Assembly: GCA_017480145.1 (NCBI GenBank)
Contig: JAFVBF010000037.1
Location: 1 to 34,670, forward strand
DNA: 34,670 nt
Reading direction: 5' to 3'
From: Bacteroidales bacterium
GTDB taxonomy: Bacteria; Bacteroidota; Bacteroidia; Bacteroidales; P3
Shown here: in pieces, positions 25,186 to 32,604 of the stretch
How positions within the stretch are numbered: the stretch's first letter is position 1
How the letters are laid out: each line of letters begins with the position of its first letter
Notes under the pieces: generated by a model
Database searches by the model: none
What the model was told of the DNA's origin: nothing
The model's input: only the letters and a program-made list of their open reading frames with translations
Made by a program: the position numbers and the translations under genes

Positions 25186-26016
25186 TTACTCAGCAGCCGG
25201 GGCCTCGGTCTCAGAGGCTTCAGCCTTGGCCTCATCAGCCTTGGCTTTGCGAGGGCGAGTCTTCTTCTCAGCCACAACAGTCTCAGCAGACTCAGCAGCC
25301 TCCTCAGCCGTGTTGGCATCCTTGTCAAGCATACGCTCATTGAGACCCTCTTGAATGGCTTCAGCCATGTGCTTCAAGATAGCAGCAATGGACTTTGAAG
25401 CATCATCGTTAGCAGGGATGGGGAAGTCAATCAATTCAGGATTGGTGTTGGTATCAACCAAAGCAAAGGTGGGGATGTTCAAGCGACGTGCCTCAGCAAC
25501 AGCGATGTGCTCCTTATTGATATCAATGACGAACAGAGCACTTGGCAAACGATTGAGGTCAGCGATGCTGCCCAGATTCTTGTCGAGTTTGGCACGCTCG
25601 CGCTGGACCTGAAGACGCTCACGCTTAGAGATGTTATTGAAATCCTTATCGCGCATCAGCTGGTCGAGAGAGTTCATCTTCTTAACAGCCTTGCGAATTG
25701 TTGCAAAATTGGTCAGCATACCACCAGGCCAACGCTCGGTGACGAAAGGCATATCGACGCTCTTAGCGATTTCGCTAACCACTTCCTTGGCCTGTTTTTT
25801 AGTAGCCACAAAAAGAACCTTTTTGCCAGATTTGGCCAATTGGCGCAAAGCGTTAGCGGCCTCATCAGCCTTGGCGATAGTCTTTTGCAAATCTATAACA
25901 TGAATACCATTATGCTCCTTGAAAATATAGGGAGCCATCTTAGGATTCCATTTTCTCTTGAGGTGACCGAAATGACAACCTGCATCCAGTAATTCCTCGA
26001 ATTTTAATTCTGTCAT
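25186..26016 (-). CDS. rpsB: 30S ribosomal protein S2
   Basis: A 276-residue small-subunit protein. LLDAGCHFGHLKRKWNPKMAPYIF near the start, VLFVATKKQAKEVV, ERWPGGMLTNFATI and PALVDTNTNPELIDFPIPANDDA-like blocks are classic S2 (the present sequence has FALVDTNTNPELIDFPIP). The last ~45 residues are an Ala/Glu/Lys-rich tail not needed for the core fold. A structured leader precedes it in the 227-base gap after rpsI, and tsf follows, the usual rpsB-tsf pair. Confidence 0.96.
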   Translation of the reverse strand: MTELKFEELLDAGCHFGHLKRKWNPKMAPYIFKEHNGIHVIDLQKTIAKADEAANALRQLAKSGKKVLFVATKKQAKEVVSEIAKSVDMPFVTERWPGGMLTNFATIRKAVKKMNSLDQLMRDKDFNNISKRERLQVQRERAKLDKNLGSIADLNRLPSALFVIDINKEHIAVAEARRLNIPTFALVDTNTNPELIDFPIPANDDASKSIAAILKHMAEAIQEGLNERMLDKDANTAEEAAESAETVVAEKKTRPRKAKADEAKAEASETEAPAAE

Positions 26017-26054
26017 TGTTACTTTATTTTTTTGTTTACATTCCTTTTAATTCA

Positions 26055-26157
26055 GGGGTTACCCCCTTTTACCAATGACTGGGTAGTCCTTTGGGCAGGG
26101 TTTTTCGGCACTATCATGCTGCCGAACTGGCAACCTTGCGGAGCATCCCAGTCATTT
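26055..26157 (-). promoter_or_regulatory. Structured leader before rpsB (candidate S2 autoregulatory RNA)
   Basis: In the 227-base rpsI-rpsB gap, AATGACTGGG (26074-26083) and CCCAGTCATT (26147-26156) are exact 10-base complements. They enclose a second hairpin, TTCGGCA / TGCCGAA (26104-26110 and 26120-26126). A further GGGG-TTA-CCCC hairpin (26055-26065) lies about 39 bases before the rpsB start. A closed branched fold ahead of a ribosomal protein gene suggests feedback control. That role is inference. Confidence 0.55.
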
Positions 26158-26243
26158 GGATGCTAAACATCTGGGAGAAAGAGGCAGTGGCTAAGCGAAA
26201 GGGCATCGTATAACCCCTCGCAGGACTGCCATACATCCCAATA

Positions 26244-26630
26244 CTAACGCTTGCTGAACTGGAAGCGTTTGCGAGCCTTGGGCTGACCGGGTTTCTTACG
26301 CTCAACCATACGCGGGTCACGCATCAAGAAACCTTCCTTCTTCAATGCAGGACGATCCTCAATGTTGTTCTCGCACAGGGCGCGAGCAATAGCCATACGC
26401 AAAGCCTGAGCCTGGCCAGTGATTCCGCCACCGTCAAGATTTGCCTTGATATCCCACTTGCCTTCGGCATTGGCCACCTGCAGAGCCTGATTGACGATGA
26501 ACTGCAACGGGCCAGTAGTGAAATACTCTTTGTAGTCTCTATTATTGACAACGATTTTGCCAGTACCCGGAGTCATATAGATACGGGCGACAGCAGTCTT
26601 TCTTCTACCAATGGTGTTGATAACTTCCAT
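26244..26630 (-). CDS. rpsI: 30S ribosomal protein S9
   Basis: A 128-residue small-subunit protein whose C-terminal tail reaches the P-site tRNA. TIGRRKTAVARIYMTPGTG at the N-terminus, GGGITGQAQALRMAIARAL in the middle and the basic end KKPGQPKARKRFQFSKR are diagnostic. It begins 8 bases after rplM, the conserved L13-S9 pair. Confidence 0.97.
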   Translation of the reverse strand: MEVINTIGRRKTAVARIYMTPGTGKIVVNNRDYKEYFTTGPLQFIVNQALQVANAEGKWDIKANLDGGGITGQAQALRMAIARALCENNIEDRPALKKEGFLMRDPRMVERKKPGQPKARKRFQFSKR

Positions 26631-26638
26631 ATCTTCTT

Positions 26639-27094
26639 TTATCTAATGTCGTTAATGTTAATGGCTTTGGGATTCTGACCCTGATGAGGGTGCTCGCTGC
26701 CAGCATAGACATGCAGGTTGCGATACAGAGCTGCACCCAATCTGTTCTTAGGAAGCATACCACGGATGGCATGTTCGAGGACGCGTTCAGGATGCGTGGC
26801 CAGAACTTTAGCGGGCGTAGTCTCACGCTGACCGCCAGGATAGCCTGTGTAGCGCTGGTAAATCTTATCGGTCATTTTCTTGCCCGTGAAGACCACCTTT
26901 TCGGCATTGATGATAATAACGTTGTCACCGCAGTCAACGTGCGGAGTGAAAGAGGGCTTGGTTTTGCCTCTCAGGATGTTGGCGACTCTCGTGGCCAAAC
27001 GTCCTACGGTCTGTCCTTCTGCGTCAACGAGCACCCATTCCTTTTGGACGGTGTTCTTGTTGGCAGAGATAGTTTTGTAACTTAAGGTATTCAT
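26639..27094 (-). CDS. rplM: 50S ribosomal protein L13
   Basis: A 151-residue large-subunit protein. WVLVDAEGQTVGRLATRVA, GDNVIIINAEKVVFTGKK, RYTGYPGGQRE and RGMLPKNRLG followed by LHVYAGSEHPHQGQNP match L13. I chose the ATG at 27094 (MNTLSYKTIS) because the length fits the family. The frame is open for 31 further codons upstream, but those fall in the transcribed leader. It is the first gene of the operon. Confidence 0.96.
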   Translation of the reverse strand: MNTLSYKTISANKNTVQKEWVLVDAEGQTVGRLATRVANILRGKTKPSFTPHVDCGDNVIIINAEKVVFTGKKMTDKIYQRYTGYPGGQRETTPAKVLATHPERVLEHAIRGMLPKNRLGAALYRNLHVYAGSEHPHQGQNPKAININDIR

Positions 27095-27258
27095 GTTGTT
27101 TATACGATGATGTTTTTCTTTGAAGCGGGCCATAAGGGCCTCTGGTTCCGTGGCTTGTACATGATGCCATCGGAGGACGGTCTCCACTGGCTTCTATGTA
27201 ACGCCTGACATTCAGCACCTTGAACGGGCAAACAAGACTGCCTCATGCCACTTTACGG
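27095..27258 (-). promoter_or_regulatory. Long 5' leader of rplM
   Basis: The consensus promoter upstream places the transcript start near 27258, leaving about 160 untranslated bases before the rplM ATG. On the transcribed strand several short stems are possible. CCG(A)UGGC pairs with GCCACGG around an 11-base loop (about 27150-27175). GGAG pairs with CUCC around ACCGUC. GGCC-CUUAU-GGCC lies closer to the start. A length and structure like this before L13-S9 suggest a ribosomal-protein leader; the regulatory role is inference. Confidence 0.5.
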
Positions 27259-27263
27259 AGGTG

Positions 27264-27294
27264 CAAAGTTACGATATATATTTTTATTGACAAA
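27264..27294 (-). promoter_or_regulatory. Consensus Bacteroidota promoter of the rplM operon
   Basis: On the minus strand: TTTG (27294-27291), exactly 19 bases, then TAACTTTG (27271-27264). This matches both halves and the spacing of TTTG-N19-TAnnTTTG without mismatch, and it drives rplM-rpsI and possibly rpsB-tsf. Confidence 0.88.
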
Positions 27295-27479
27295 ATTTGT
27301 TTAAAAAAAACGGGGTTTGCAGAGTTGCAAAAATGCCAAATCCAATCCCGCAAGGAACATCAACGAACTATTATTCTTATCCTTAGGACATCATGTCTAA
27401 CAGGTTGAATCCCTCGCACTGTATCCAATAAAAATAGATATGGCCAACCATGGGATAAACAGAGAGCAACGGTGAGAAT

Positions 27480-27525
27480 ATATACAACAAGAGGGACGCT
27501 GTATTGTGTCCCTCTTGTTGTATAT
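27480..27525 (-). terminator. Long perfect inverted repeat, likely terminator after the T9SS protein gene
   Basis: ATATACAACAAGAGGGAC (27480-27497) and GTCCCTCTTGTTGTATAT (27508-27525) are exact 18-base complements around a 10-base loop, 53 bases past the stop of the upstream gene. The U-rich outer arm (UUGUUGUAUAUAUU) could aid release. There is no pure U tract, so it may instead be an mRNA-stabilising stem. Confidence 0.65.
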
Positions 27526-27577
27526 GTAGCAGGAATTGCGATGCAAAACTGCTACCGTGTTCTTGTCATATCAACAA

Positions 27578-30331
27578 TTAGCGAACAATGAGTTTTTCAA
27601 CCTTTGAGAAGTTGCTATTGGTGATGCGGACGAAGTAGGCACCCTTAGCCAAGCCAGAAAGGCTGATGGTCTGGGGAGTTTCGGCGTTAATCTTGTTGTT
27701 GTAAACGATGCGGCCGCTCATGTCGATGAGGCAGCAATCAAGCATACCGCTGACACCCTCAACAGCGAGACGCACCTGAGAAGTGGCAGGATTGGGCTGG
27801 AGGCTCATGCTGACCTGAGAAGCAAAATCATTGATACCGGTGCGGGTACGGCCTTCGGCATACCAGACCTCGATAGCGTGTCTCTCGGTAACATTGACGA
27901 AGTCGATAGCCACAATAGAGTCGCCACGAGCAACCATATCCTCGGCATAGTCGGATTCCTCATTGATGCCGCCATGGTGAGCAGACCAAACAGGCTCGCC
28001 ATCGATGGCGATAGAATCGACACGGCACTCAACACCAGCGCGGAAAGAATAGCCGCTGGTAGCACCCTTGGTAACGGAGTCAGTGCTGTTGCAAACATCA
28101 ACGTTTGCATCGTTGTAGGCGGTACCATTTTCTTCACCAACCTCGTAGTTACATTCAACCTCAATGGCAACTTTATCCTTCTTCACCTTGGGTCCGATGA
28201 TAAGGTGAATCATGGGGTAGAAACCATTGTAGTGAGAAGCCCAGAGGGACTCGTCGACTACGTTGTCATAAATACGGACATCGTAGGGGTTGTCAAGCAT
28301 ACCAGCCTTAGCGGTACGAGAAGCATATTTGGAGGTACCCTCGCGAACAGTGTCGTTGAAAGCATAGTAATGGATGCTGTCGGTACGACCTTCGTGAAGC
28401 CAAGTGTAGTAGTAGCTGGGGGCGGAAGCAGCGACGGCGAATTTGCCAGCCTCGGCCAACTGATATCCAACACGGTAGGACATACCAGCCTTAAGTTCGG
28501 GCTGCTCAGGGAACTCAACGAAAATGGCACCATCCTTGTAATCGTCACGAGTCAAGAAACCGTTACCTTTGGACTGAGTGAGCAGGAAGTCGTTAGTGAA
28601 CAGTTCGGAAAGATCCTCACCATTCTTCTTGTAGGTCTCGTCGGTGATGTTGACGTTAGAGGCACCCGTACGAACGTTGTTGAAAAGGACGCTATTGGGA
28701 GAGCCGGGGATGCAGGAGTCGACCGTAAGGGTCGGAATGATGGTAGCATTACCATTGCGGATGCCAGTATCAGTAGAGGGAACATATTCCACACCACGGA
28801 TGACCAGCGGATTGCCATCGGCATCAACCGGGACTTTGTCGCCAAGAGTGTAGCGGACGGAGACCGAATAGCCAGCAGACTTATAGTCGGCAGAGGCGTC
28901 GGTGATGTAGTTGTTGCCATTGGAAACAACATATCCATAGATGTAGGCACGACCAGCGGTGATAACACCATTGTCATGTCCCCAAACGAAGTTGCCATTC
29001 TCATCAGCATCATTGACACGATAGTAAATAGTGTCGAAAGTCTTGCTGACCTCATCACCGCCTTCGGGTCTTGCAGTCACATTAGCGTAAACATAGTAGT
29101 CTCCTACCTGTTTGGTATTGACCTTGTTGTCGTAGCCAGCGGTGGCGCGTTTGATATTCTGGCTCATGCAGAACCAACCATAAGTGGTGTCGTCAGCACG
29201 AAGACCGGCGGGGTCAACATAAGCATCGATGTTGGTGCCACGTTCGAGGTTGCCGACACGGTTCTGAGAAACGATAGAGGCAGTGCCACCTTCAGCATAG
29301 TTGTAAATGGAAGCCGTCACACCAGTCTGGTCCACAGAGCCAGCATTGGCGACGCGGGCGTGCCAGAAGAGAGGCAGTTCCATACCCTTGGGCATAAGCT
29401 GGTAAACACCCTCGGTGTAGTACTGGGGCTGAACATTGATACGGCTTTCACCACCAGCGATGACCTTGAAGTCATCGACCATCCATGCATAGCCATAACC
29501 GGCAAAGGTAGACTTGACATTGCTATACCAACGAAGACGGAGACGGATGTTGCCATCGTTATCGTTGTTAGCCTTGCGGATAGCCTGATAAGGCAACGTG
29601 TAAGTATAGGTACCATTGATGCTGCCGTTGACGATGACATCGACATTGGTGACATTGATTTCAAAAGAAGTCCAGGAGTCACCATTGTCGAAGCTGTAGT
29701 CCACAAAGCACTGATCGTAGAACTTCATATACCACTGATAGAGCTGTACGTCGGCCGTAGGATTGCCCTGGAGGTTGAACTGCTTGAAGGCGATATAAGC
29801 ATTGAAAGCAGAGCCGCCGATGGTGGTCTGATCGAAGACCTCCATGAACATCCAACCATTGTTGGAGGAGCAGTTGTTAGAGTCCATAGCGTTGGCCAAA
29901 GACTGAGCCATACCACCATTGTACCAGTTGGAGATAAGAGGATAGGTGTTGCCCAAAGACTTGCGGACTAAGTAGCCATTAGTAGCACTGTCGAAGCGCT
30001 CCCAGCGGCCATATTTTCCCTGCTGGGTATGAGCCTCTTCGTTAGTAACATCCTTGCCATCCAAGCGGTCATCGACCTGAACAGTACGAGAGGTGAATAC
30101 ACCATCTTGCTGTTCCTCGTAGGAGAACTCGCAGGAGAAAAGCACATCACCTTCTGCCTTGGAGAAGATGGAGGCGTTGTAACCCACGGTTGGTTTGGCA
30201 GCGGGGATAGCCTCATTGAAAGAAGCCACCTGCTGCTTGCCACTCTGCTTAATGGCAGCAGTGTGACGGGTCTGCGCAAATGCGATGGTGCCGCATAGTG
30301 CGAGGCAGACAACCATTACAATTTTTTTCAT
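27578..30331 (-). CDS. T9SS-sorted secreted protein of unknown function
   Basis: A 917-residue exported protein. Residues 1-20 are a signal peptide (MKKIVMVVCLALCGTIAFAQ). Residues ~60-295 resemble a large beta-sandwich of the choice-of-anchor/MAM-like kind, from VLFSCEFSYEEQ to YGYAWMVDDFKVIAGG, with CFVDYSFDNGDSWTSF between. A long region of likely beta-rich repeats without catalytic motifs follows. The last ~80 residues (MSLQPNPATSQVRLAV, LIDMSGRIVYN, GLAKGAYFVRI, EKLIVR) are a type A T9SS sorting domain. It has its own promoter and terminator-like stem, so it appears monocistronic. Surface or extracellular location is well supported; function is not. Confidence 0.85.
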   Translation of the reverse strand: MKKIVMVVCLALCGTIAFAQTRHTAAIKQSGKQQVASFNEAIPAAKPTVGYNASIFSKAEGDVLFSCEFSYEEQQDGVFTSRTVQVDDRLDGKDVTNEEAHTQQGKYGRWERFDSATNGYLVRKSLGNTYPLISNWYNGGMAQSLANAMDSNNCSSNNGWMFMEVFDQTTIGGSAFNAYIAFKQFNLQGNPTADVQLYQWYMKFYDQCFVDYSFDNGDSWTSFEINVTNVDVIVNGSINGTYTYTLPYQAIRKANNDNDGNIRLRLRWYSNVKSTFAGYGYAWMVDDFKVIAGGESRINVQPQYYTEGVYQLMPKGMELPLFWHARVANAGSVDQTGVTASIYNYAEGGTASIVSQNRVGNLERGTNIDAYVDPAGLRADDTTYGWFCMSQNIKRATAGYDNKVNTKQVGDYYVYANVTARPEGGDEVSKTFDTIYYRVNDADENGNFVWGHDNGVITAGRAYIYGYVVSNGNNYITDASADYKSAGYSVSVRYTLGDKVPVDADGNPLVIRGVEYVPSTDTGIRNGNATIIPTLTVDSCIPGSPNSVLFNNVRTGASNVNITDETYKKNGEDLSELFTNDFLLTQSKGNGFLTRDDYKDGAIFVEFPEQPELKAGMSYRVGYQLAEAGKFAVAASAPSYYYTWLHEGRTDSIHYYAFNDTVREGTSKYASRTAKAGMLDNPYDVRIYDNVVDESLWASHYNGFYPMIHLIIGPKVKKDKVAIEVECNYEVGEENGTAYNDANVDVCNSTDSVTKGATSGYSFRAGVECRVDSIAIDGEPVWSAHHGGINEESDYAEDMVARGDSIVAIDFVNVTERHAIEVWYAEGRTRTGINDFASQVSMSLQPNPATSQVRLAVEGVSGMLDCCLIDMSGRIVYNNKINAETPQTISLSGLAKGAYFVRITNSNFSKVEKLIVR

Positions 30332-30443
30332 GACTTTGTGTGTTTGATTAATAAATTATTTTCTCATCAAAAGACTCCAAAACCGAACAAAACCAAGCAC
30401 ATAGAATCGATGGTTTTGATTTACCGTTTTTTCGGAGTGGATG

Positions 30444-30474
30444 CAAATATAATTAATTCCAGCAAACTGACAAG
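30444..30474 (-). promoter_or_regulatory. Promoter of the T9SS protein gene
   Basis: On the minus strand CTTG (30474-30471), 19 bases, then TATATTTG (30451-30444). The -7 element and spacing are exact and the -33 has one mismatch. A leader of about 105 bases would precede the ATG at 30331. Confidence 0.65.
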
Positions 30475-30961
30475 AGAAAAATAAGTCTTTTTATGTGTTG
30501 GAGAAAGAACATTTGATACTTTAGTACCACATGCCCAGAAAAACTTTTCACCCCCCATTGGGGTCAGCCTTATTTTTGTCGAAAAGACATCACAAATGAC
30601 AAACAATGATAAGGCGGTGTCTGCTGACACACGACAGATGATGCAAGGCCATATGAAACAAATGGTATTGACACCTCCTGAGCAAAGCTGCTCAGAAGCT
30701 CGCTGAATGCAGGACCATACGAAACAAATGGTATTGACACCAAGACTGACACCATGTGGGTCCTACTGCTGACGCAAAGATGCGCGAAAACCGAAGCCGC
30801 AAGGGATGGCTATTGGCTGCGAAGCAACTGCTGACGCCAGACCACAAGAACATTGATGCGCCGGCAAGATGCACAATAGACAAAGACTGGGCAACGAACT
30901 ATGCGTTTGAGAGAAGCAGCATTTGTCCTCCGAAAGGCTCTAAGTCGCAGAGCGAATTTAA
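30475..30961. other. Gene-free region between T9SS protein gene and hmuV
   Basis: About 490 bases without a convincing gene. It holds a CCCC-ATT-GGGG mini-hairpin near 30555, a GAGCA/TGCTC hairpin near 30680, the two 27-bp direct repeats described separately, and a weak GCTCT/AGAGC stem (30937-30953) just past the hmuV stop. That last stem might end the hmu operon transcript, but it lacks a good U tract. Confidence 0.45.
30649..30741. repeat. Two 27-bp direct repeats, 66 bp apart
   Basis: The copies at 30649-30675 and 30715-30741 begin CCATA(T/C)GAAACAAATGG and end TATTGACACC. They differ at one base, and imperfect similarity continues to the left. The 39 bases between include a short GAGCA/TGCTC hairpin. 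The function is unknown. Confidence 0.75.
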
Positions 30962-31306
30962 TCAGAGAGCATCGTCGGGGACGTAGATAATCTGGCCATT
31001 TTCGAGTTGATAGGCAGTACCCAGTCGTTTGCCCTGCTGCCCACTGCCGTCGGTGGTTTGACCCGTAGCCTTATAAGTATTGATTTCCTTACCTTCCTTG
31101 GTAATGATTTCCATGTTGTCCTTGCCCGGATTTTTGACAATGGTGAAGTCATCTTTGCCAAAGACCTCGGTCATATTCATGTGCATGACCATGGCGACCA
31201 TAAGAGAGACGGCAAAGACCATGGCCACATCAAAGAGATTGACAACGACACTTAGCGGGTCGCCGTCATCTTCCTGTAAAAAACTGGTTCTACGCTTCTT
31301 TCTCAT
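30962..31306 (-). CDS. hmuV: HmuV-like DUF2149 membrane protein
   Basis: A 114-residue protein with a basic N-terminus (MRKKRRTSFLQ), the motif DDGDPLSVVVNLFDVAMVF and one membrane helix (~residues 23-43). An extracytoplasmic part of ~70 residues follows. This is the DUF2149 pattern, with the single-helix layout of ExbD/TolR-like stators. It overlaps the 3' end of the ExbB-like gene by 17 bases, as expected for partners made together. In Porphyromonas gingivalis the last gene of hmuYRSTUV encodes such a protein. The biochemical role is unproven. Confidence 0.8.
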   Translation of the reverse strand: MRKKRRTSFLQEDDGDPLSVVVNLFDVAMVFAVSLMVAMVMHMNMTEVFGKDDFTIVKNPGKDNMEIITKEGKEINTYKATGQTTDGSGQQGKRLGTAYQLENGQIIYVPDDAL

Positions 31307-31895
31307 AACCGTTCAGATACACTTGTGAGACAAATTCCAATTGATTAACATCCTTGGCATACCATCGGCTCTTGAGCTGCTGGGTAAAGAGTCCAACGGC
31401 ACTGATGACCAGTCCGACAACGGTGGCAGAGAAGACCACTTGCATATTGTAGGCCATGCCGGAGATGTCGCCCGTGGAGAGGCCGACGAGAGCCGGGGAC
31501 ATAGAAATGAGTGTGCCAATAAGGCCCAAAACGGGCCCCAGTTTGGCCAACAGACGCGAGAGGTTGATATCCTTGGCAGCCTCGGTCTCGTAGTGGCTGA
31601 TAACGAAGTCGGCATACGCCTCACTGGCAGGATGAGACAGAAGGTCATTGAGATAACGAATAAAAAGAGAATCAGGTTTTTCGGGGATTGCATCCCGCAA
31701 TTGAGGTACGCCCTCGGGACGGAGTTCCTTGATGGTCTGAGAAAGCAGTTTGCTATTTCTGCGACGGATGATGAACTGGCTGTAGGTTTCTCCGAGGAGG
31801 ACAAGTGCTCTGATGAAGAAAAAAATCAGGAGAATGATGTCGGGGATGAGGAGGGAGTTGGCAATCCCGAAGAGTGCTTTTGAGATGATTTCCAT
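31290..31895 (-). CDS. hmuU: HmuU-like MotA/TolQ/ExbB proton channel family protein
   Basis: A 201-residue inner-membrane protein with three helices. One is near the N-terminus (LLIPDIILLIFFFIRALVL). Two follow in the conserved C-terminal block (KLGPVLGLIGTLISMSPAL, then MQVVFSATVVGLVISAVGLFT), with a cytoplasmic domain between. That block is typical of the ExbB/TolQ/MotA family, which uses the proton gradient. Placed between HmuT- and DUF2149-like genes it matches hmuU of the Porphyromonas/Bacteroides haem operon. It starts 9 bases after hmuT. Confidence 0.85.
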   Translation of the reverse strand: MEIISKALFGIANSLLIPDIILLIFFFIRALVLLGETYSQFIIRRRNSKLLSQTIKELRPEGVPQLRDAIPEKPDSLFIRYLNDLLSHPASEAYADFVISHYETEAAKDINLSRLLAKLGPVLGLIGTLISMSPALVGLSTGDISGMAYNMQVVFSATVVGLVISAVGLFTQQLKSRWYAKDVNQLEFVSQVYLNGYEKEA

Positions 31896-31904
31896 GATGG
31901 TAGA

Positions 31905-32588
31905 TTATTTGTTACGTTTCCATTTGATTCTATTAAAAAGGTAGCCAAGGGCGGCGAAAGCGACGAAAAAGAGTAATGTGAGGGAAAGCGAGCCCCAATT
32001 GATAGGGGATTCACGAACGGCATAAATGATGCGTCCATTTTGGGTAGAAATGAGACCGAGGATGCATACGAAGGTGACAAGAAGCAGATAGAGTTCCACC
32101 CGACTGGCATCATCAGGGAGTAATTTGATTGTCCCAAAAGACATCAATGGCAAGAGGATGGCGATGGCTGCTGCAAAAAGCAAGGCCGTGGTTTGGAAGC
32201 TAACACCTGTGGCGGTAAAAACGACCTGCGTAAGGAGGTAGAACACCACGGGGAACATTAGCAACGAAGGATACCCCCAAAGCAATCTGCGGATGACGCG
32301 TCGATGAGAGCCCACCTGTTTACCCTCACCAAGCCATGAAAGGGCATAGGTAAGCCCTACAGCAGACTCAATGGTGACAAGGATAGCCATATTTTGCAAT
32401 GTGGCTGTGTTCTGCAAATAATCGGCCAACTGGGTTTTGGACTGCATGACAGCATAACGGACACTCCACCAAGCAAAAGCCGCCAACAGCAAACTATAGA
32501 GCAGCTGCTGCCACCATTTCATCATACTGAGTTTAAAGACACAACTCAGTATGATGAAGAGGATGAGCAAGTCTATGATATATTCCAT
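31905..32588 (-). CDS. hmuT: HmuT-like polytopic membrane protein
   Basis: A 227-residue hydrophobic protein with about six membrane helices (YIIDLLILFIILSCVFKL, LLYSLLLAAFAWW, a segment around AILVTIESAVGLTYALSWL, LLMFPVVFYLLTQVVF, ALLFAAAIAILLPLM, LLLVTFVCILGLI, LTLLFFVAFAALGYLF). I see no recognised catalytic motif. The identity as hmuT rests on its place between the CobN-like and ExbB-like genes. I start it at ATG 32588, 16 bases past the hmuS stop. A start at 32630 would overlap hmuS and add 14 poorly hydrophobic residues. Confidence 0.7.
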   Translation of the reverse strand: MEYIIDLLILFIILSCVFKLSMMKWWQQLLYSLLLAAFAWWSVRYAVMQSKTQLADYLQNTATLQNMAILVTIESAVGLTYALSWLGEGKQVGSHRRVIRRLLWGYPSLLMFPVVFYLLTQVVFTATGVSFQTTALLFAAAIAILLPLMSFGTIKLLPDDASRVELYLLLVTFVCILGLISTQNGRIIYAVRESPINWGSLSLTLLFFVAFAALGYLFNRIKWKRNK

Positions 32589-32604
32589 GTGCTGAGGGAT
32601 ACTC

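Noticed and set aside
27095-27187. N-terminal extension of L13
   Set aside because: The extra 31 codons fall in the leader behind the consensus promoter and do not match L13.
27878-29971. A 697-codon open frame on the plus strand
   Set aside because: It lies wholly antisense to the T9SS protein gene, which has a signal peptide, sorting domain, promoter and terminator. The antisense translation is Val/Ile/Asp-rich with no recognisable domain and reflects codon bias of the real gene.
30649-30741. Possible CRISPR unit (27-bp repeat, 39-bp spacer)
   Set aside because: There are only two copies, the repeats differ, there are no further units and no cas gene is nearby.
30756-30986. A 76-codon plus-strand frame next to hmuV
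   Set aside because: It has no recognisable features, odd composition, and runs into the 3' end of hmuV in antisense.
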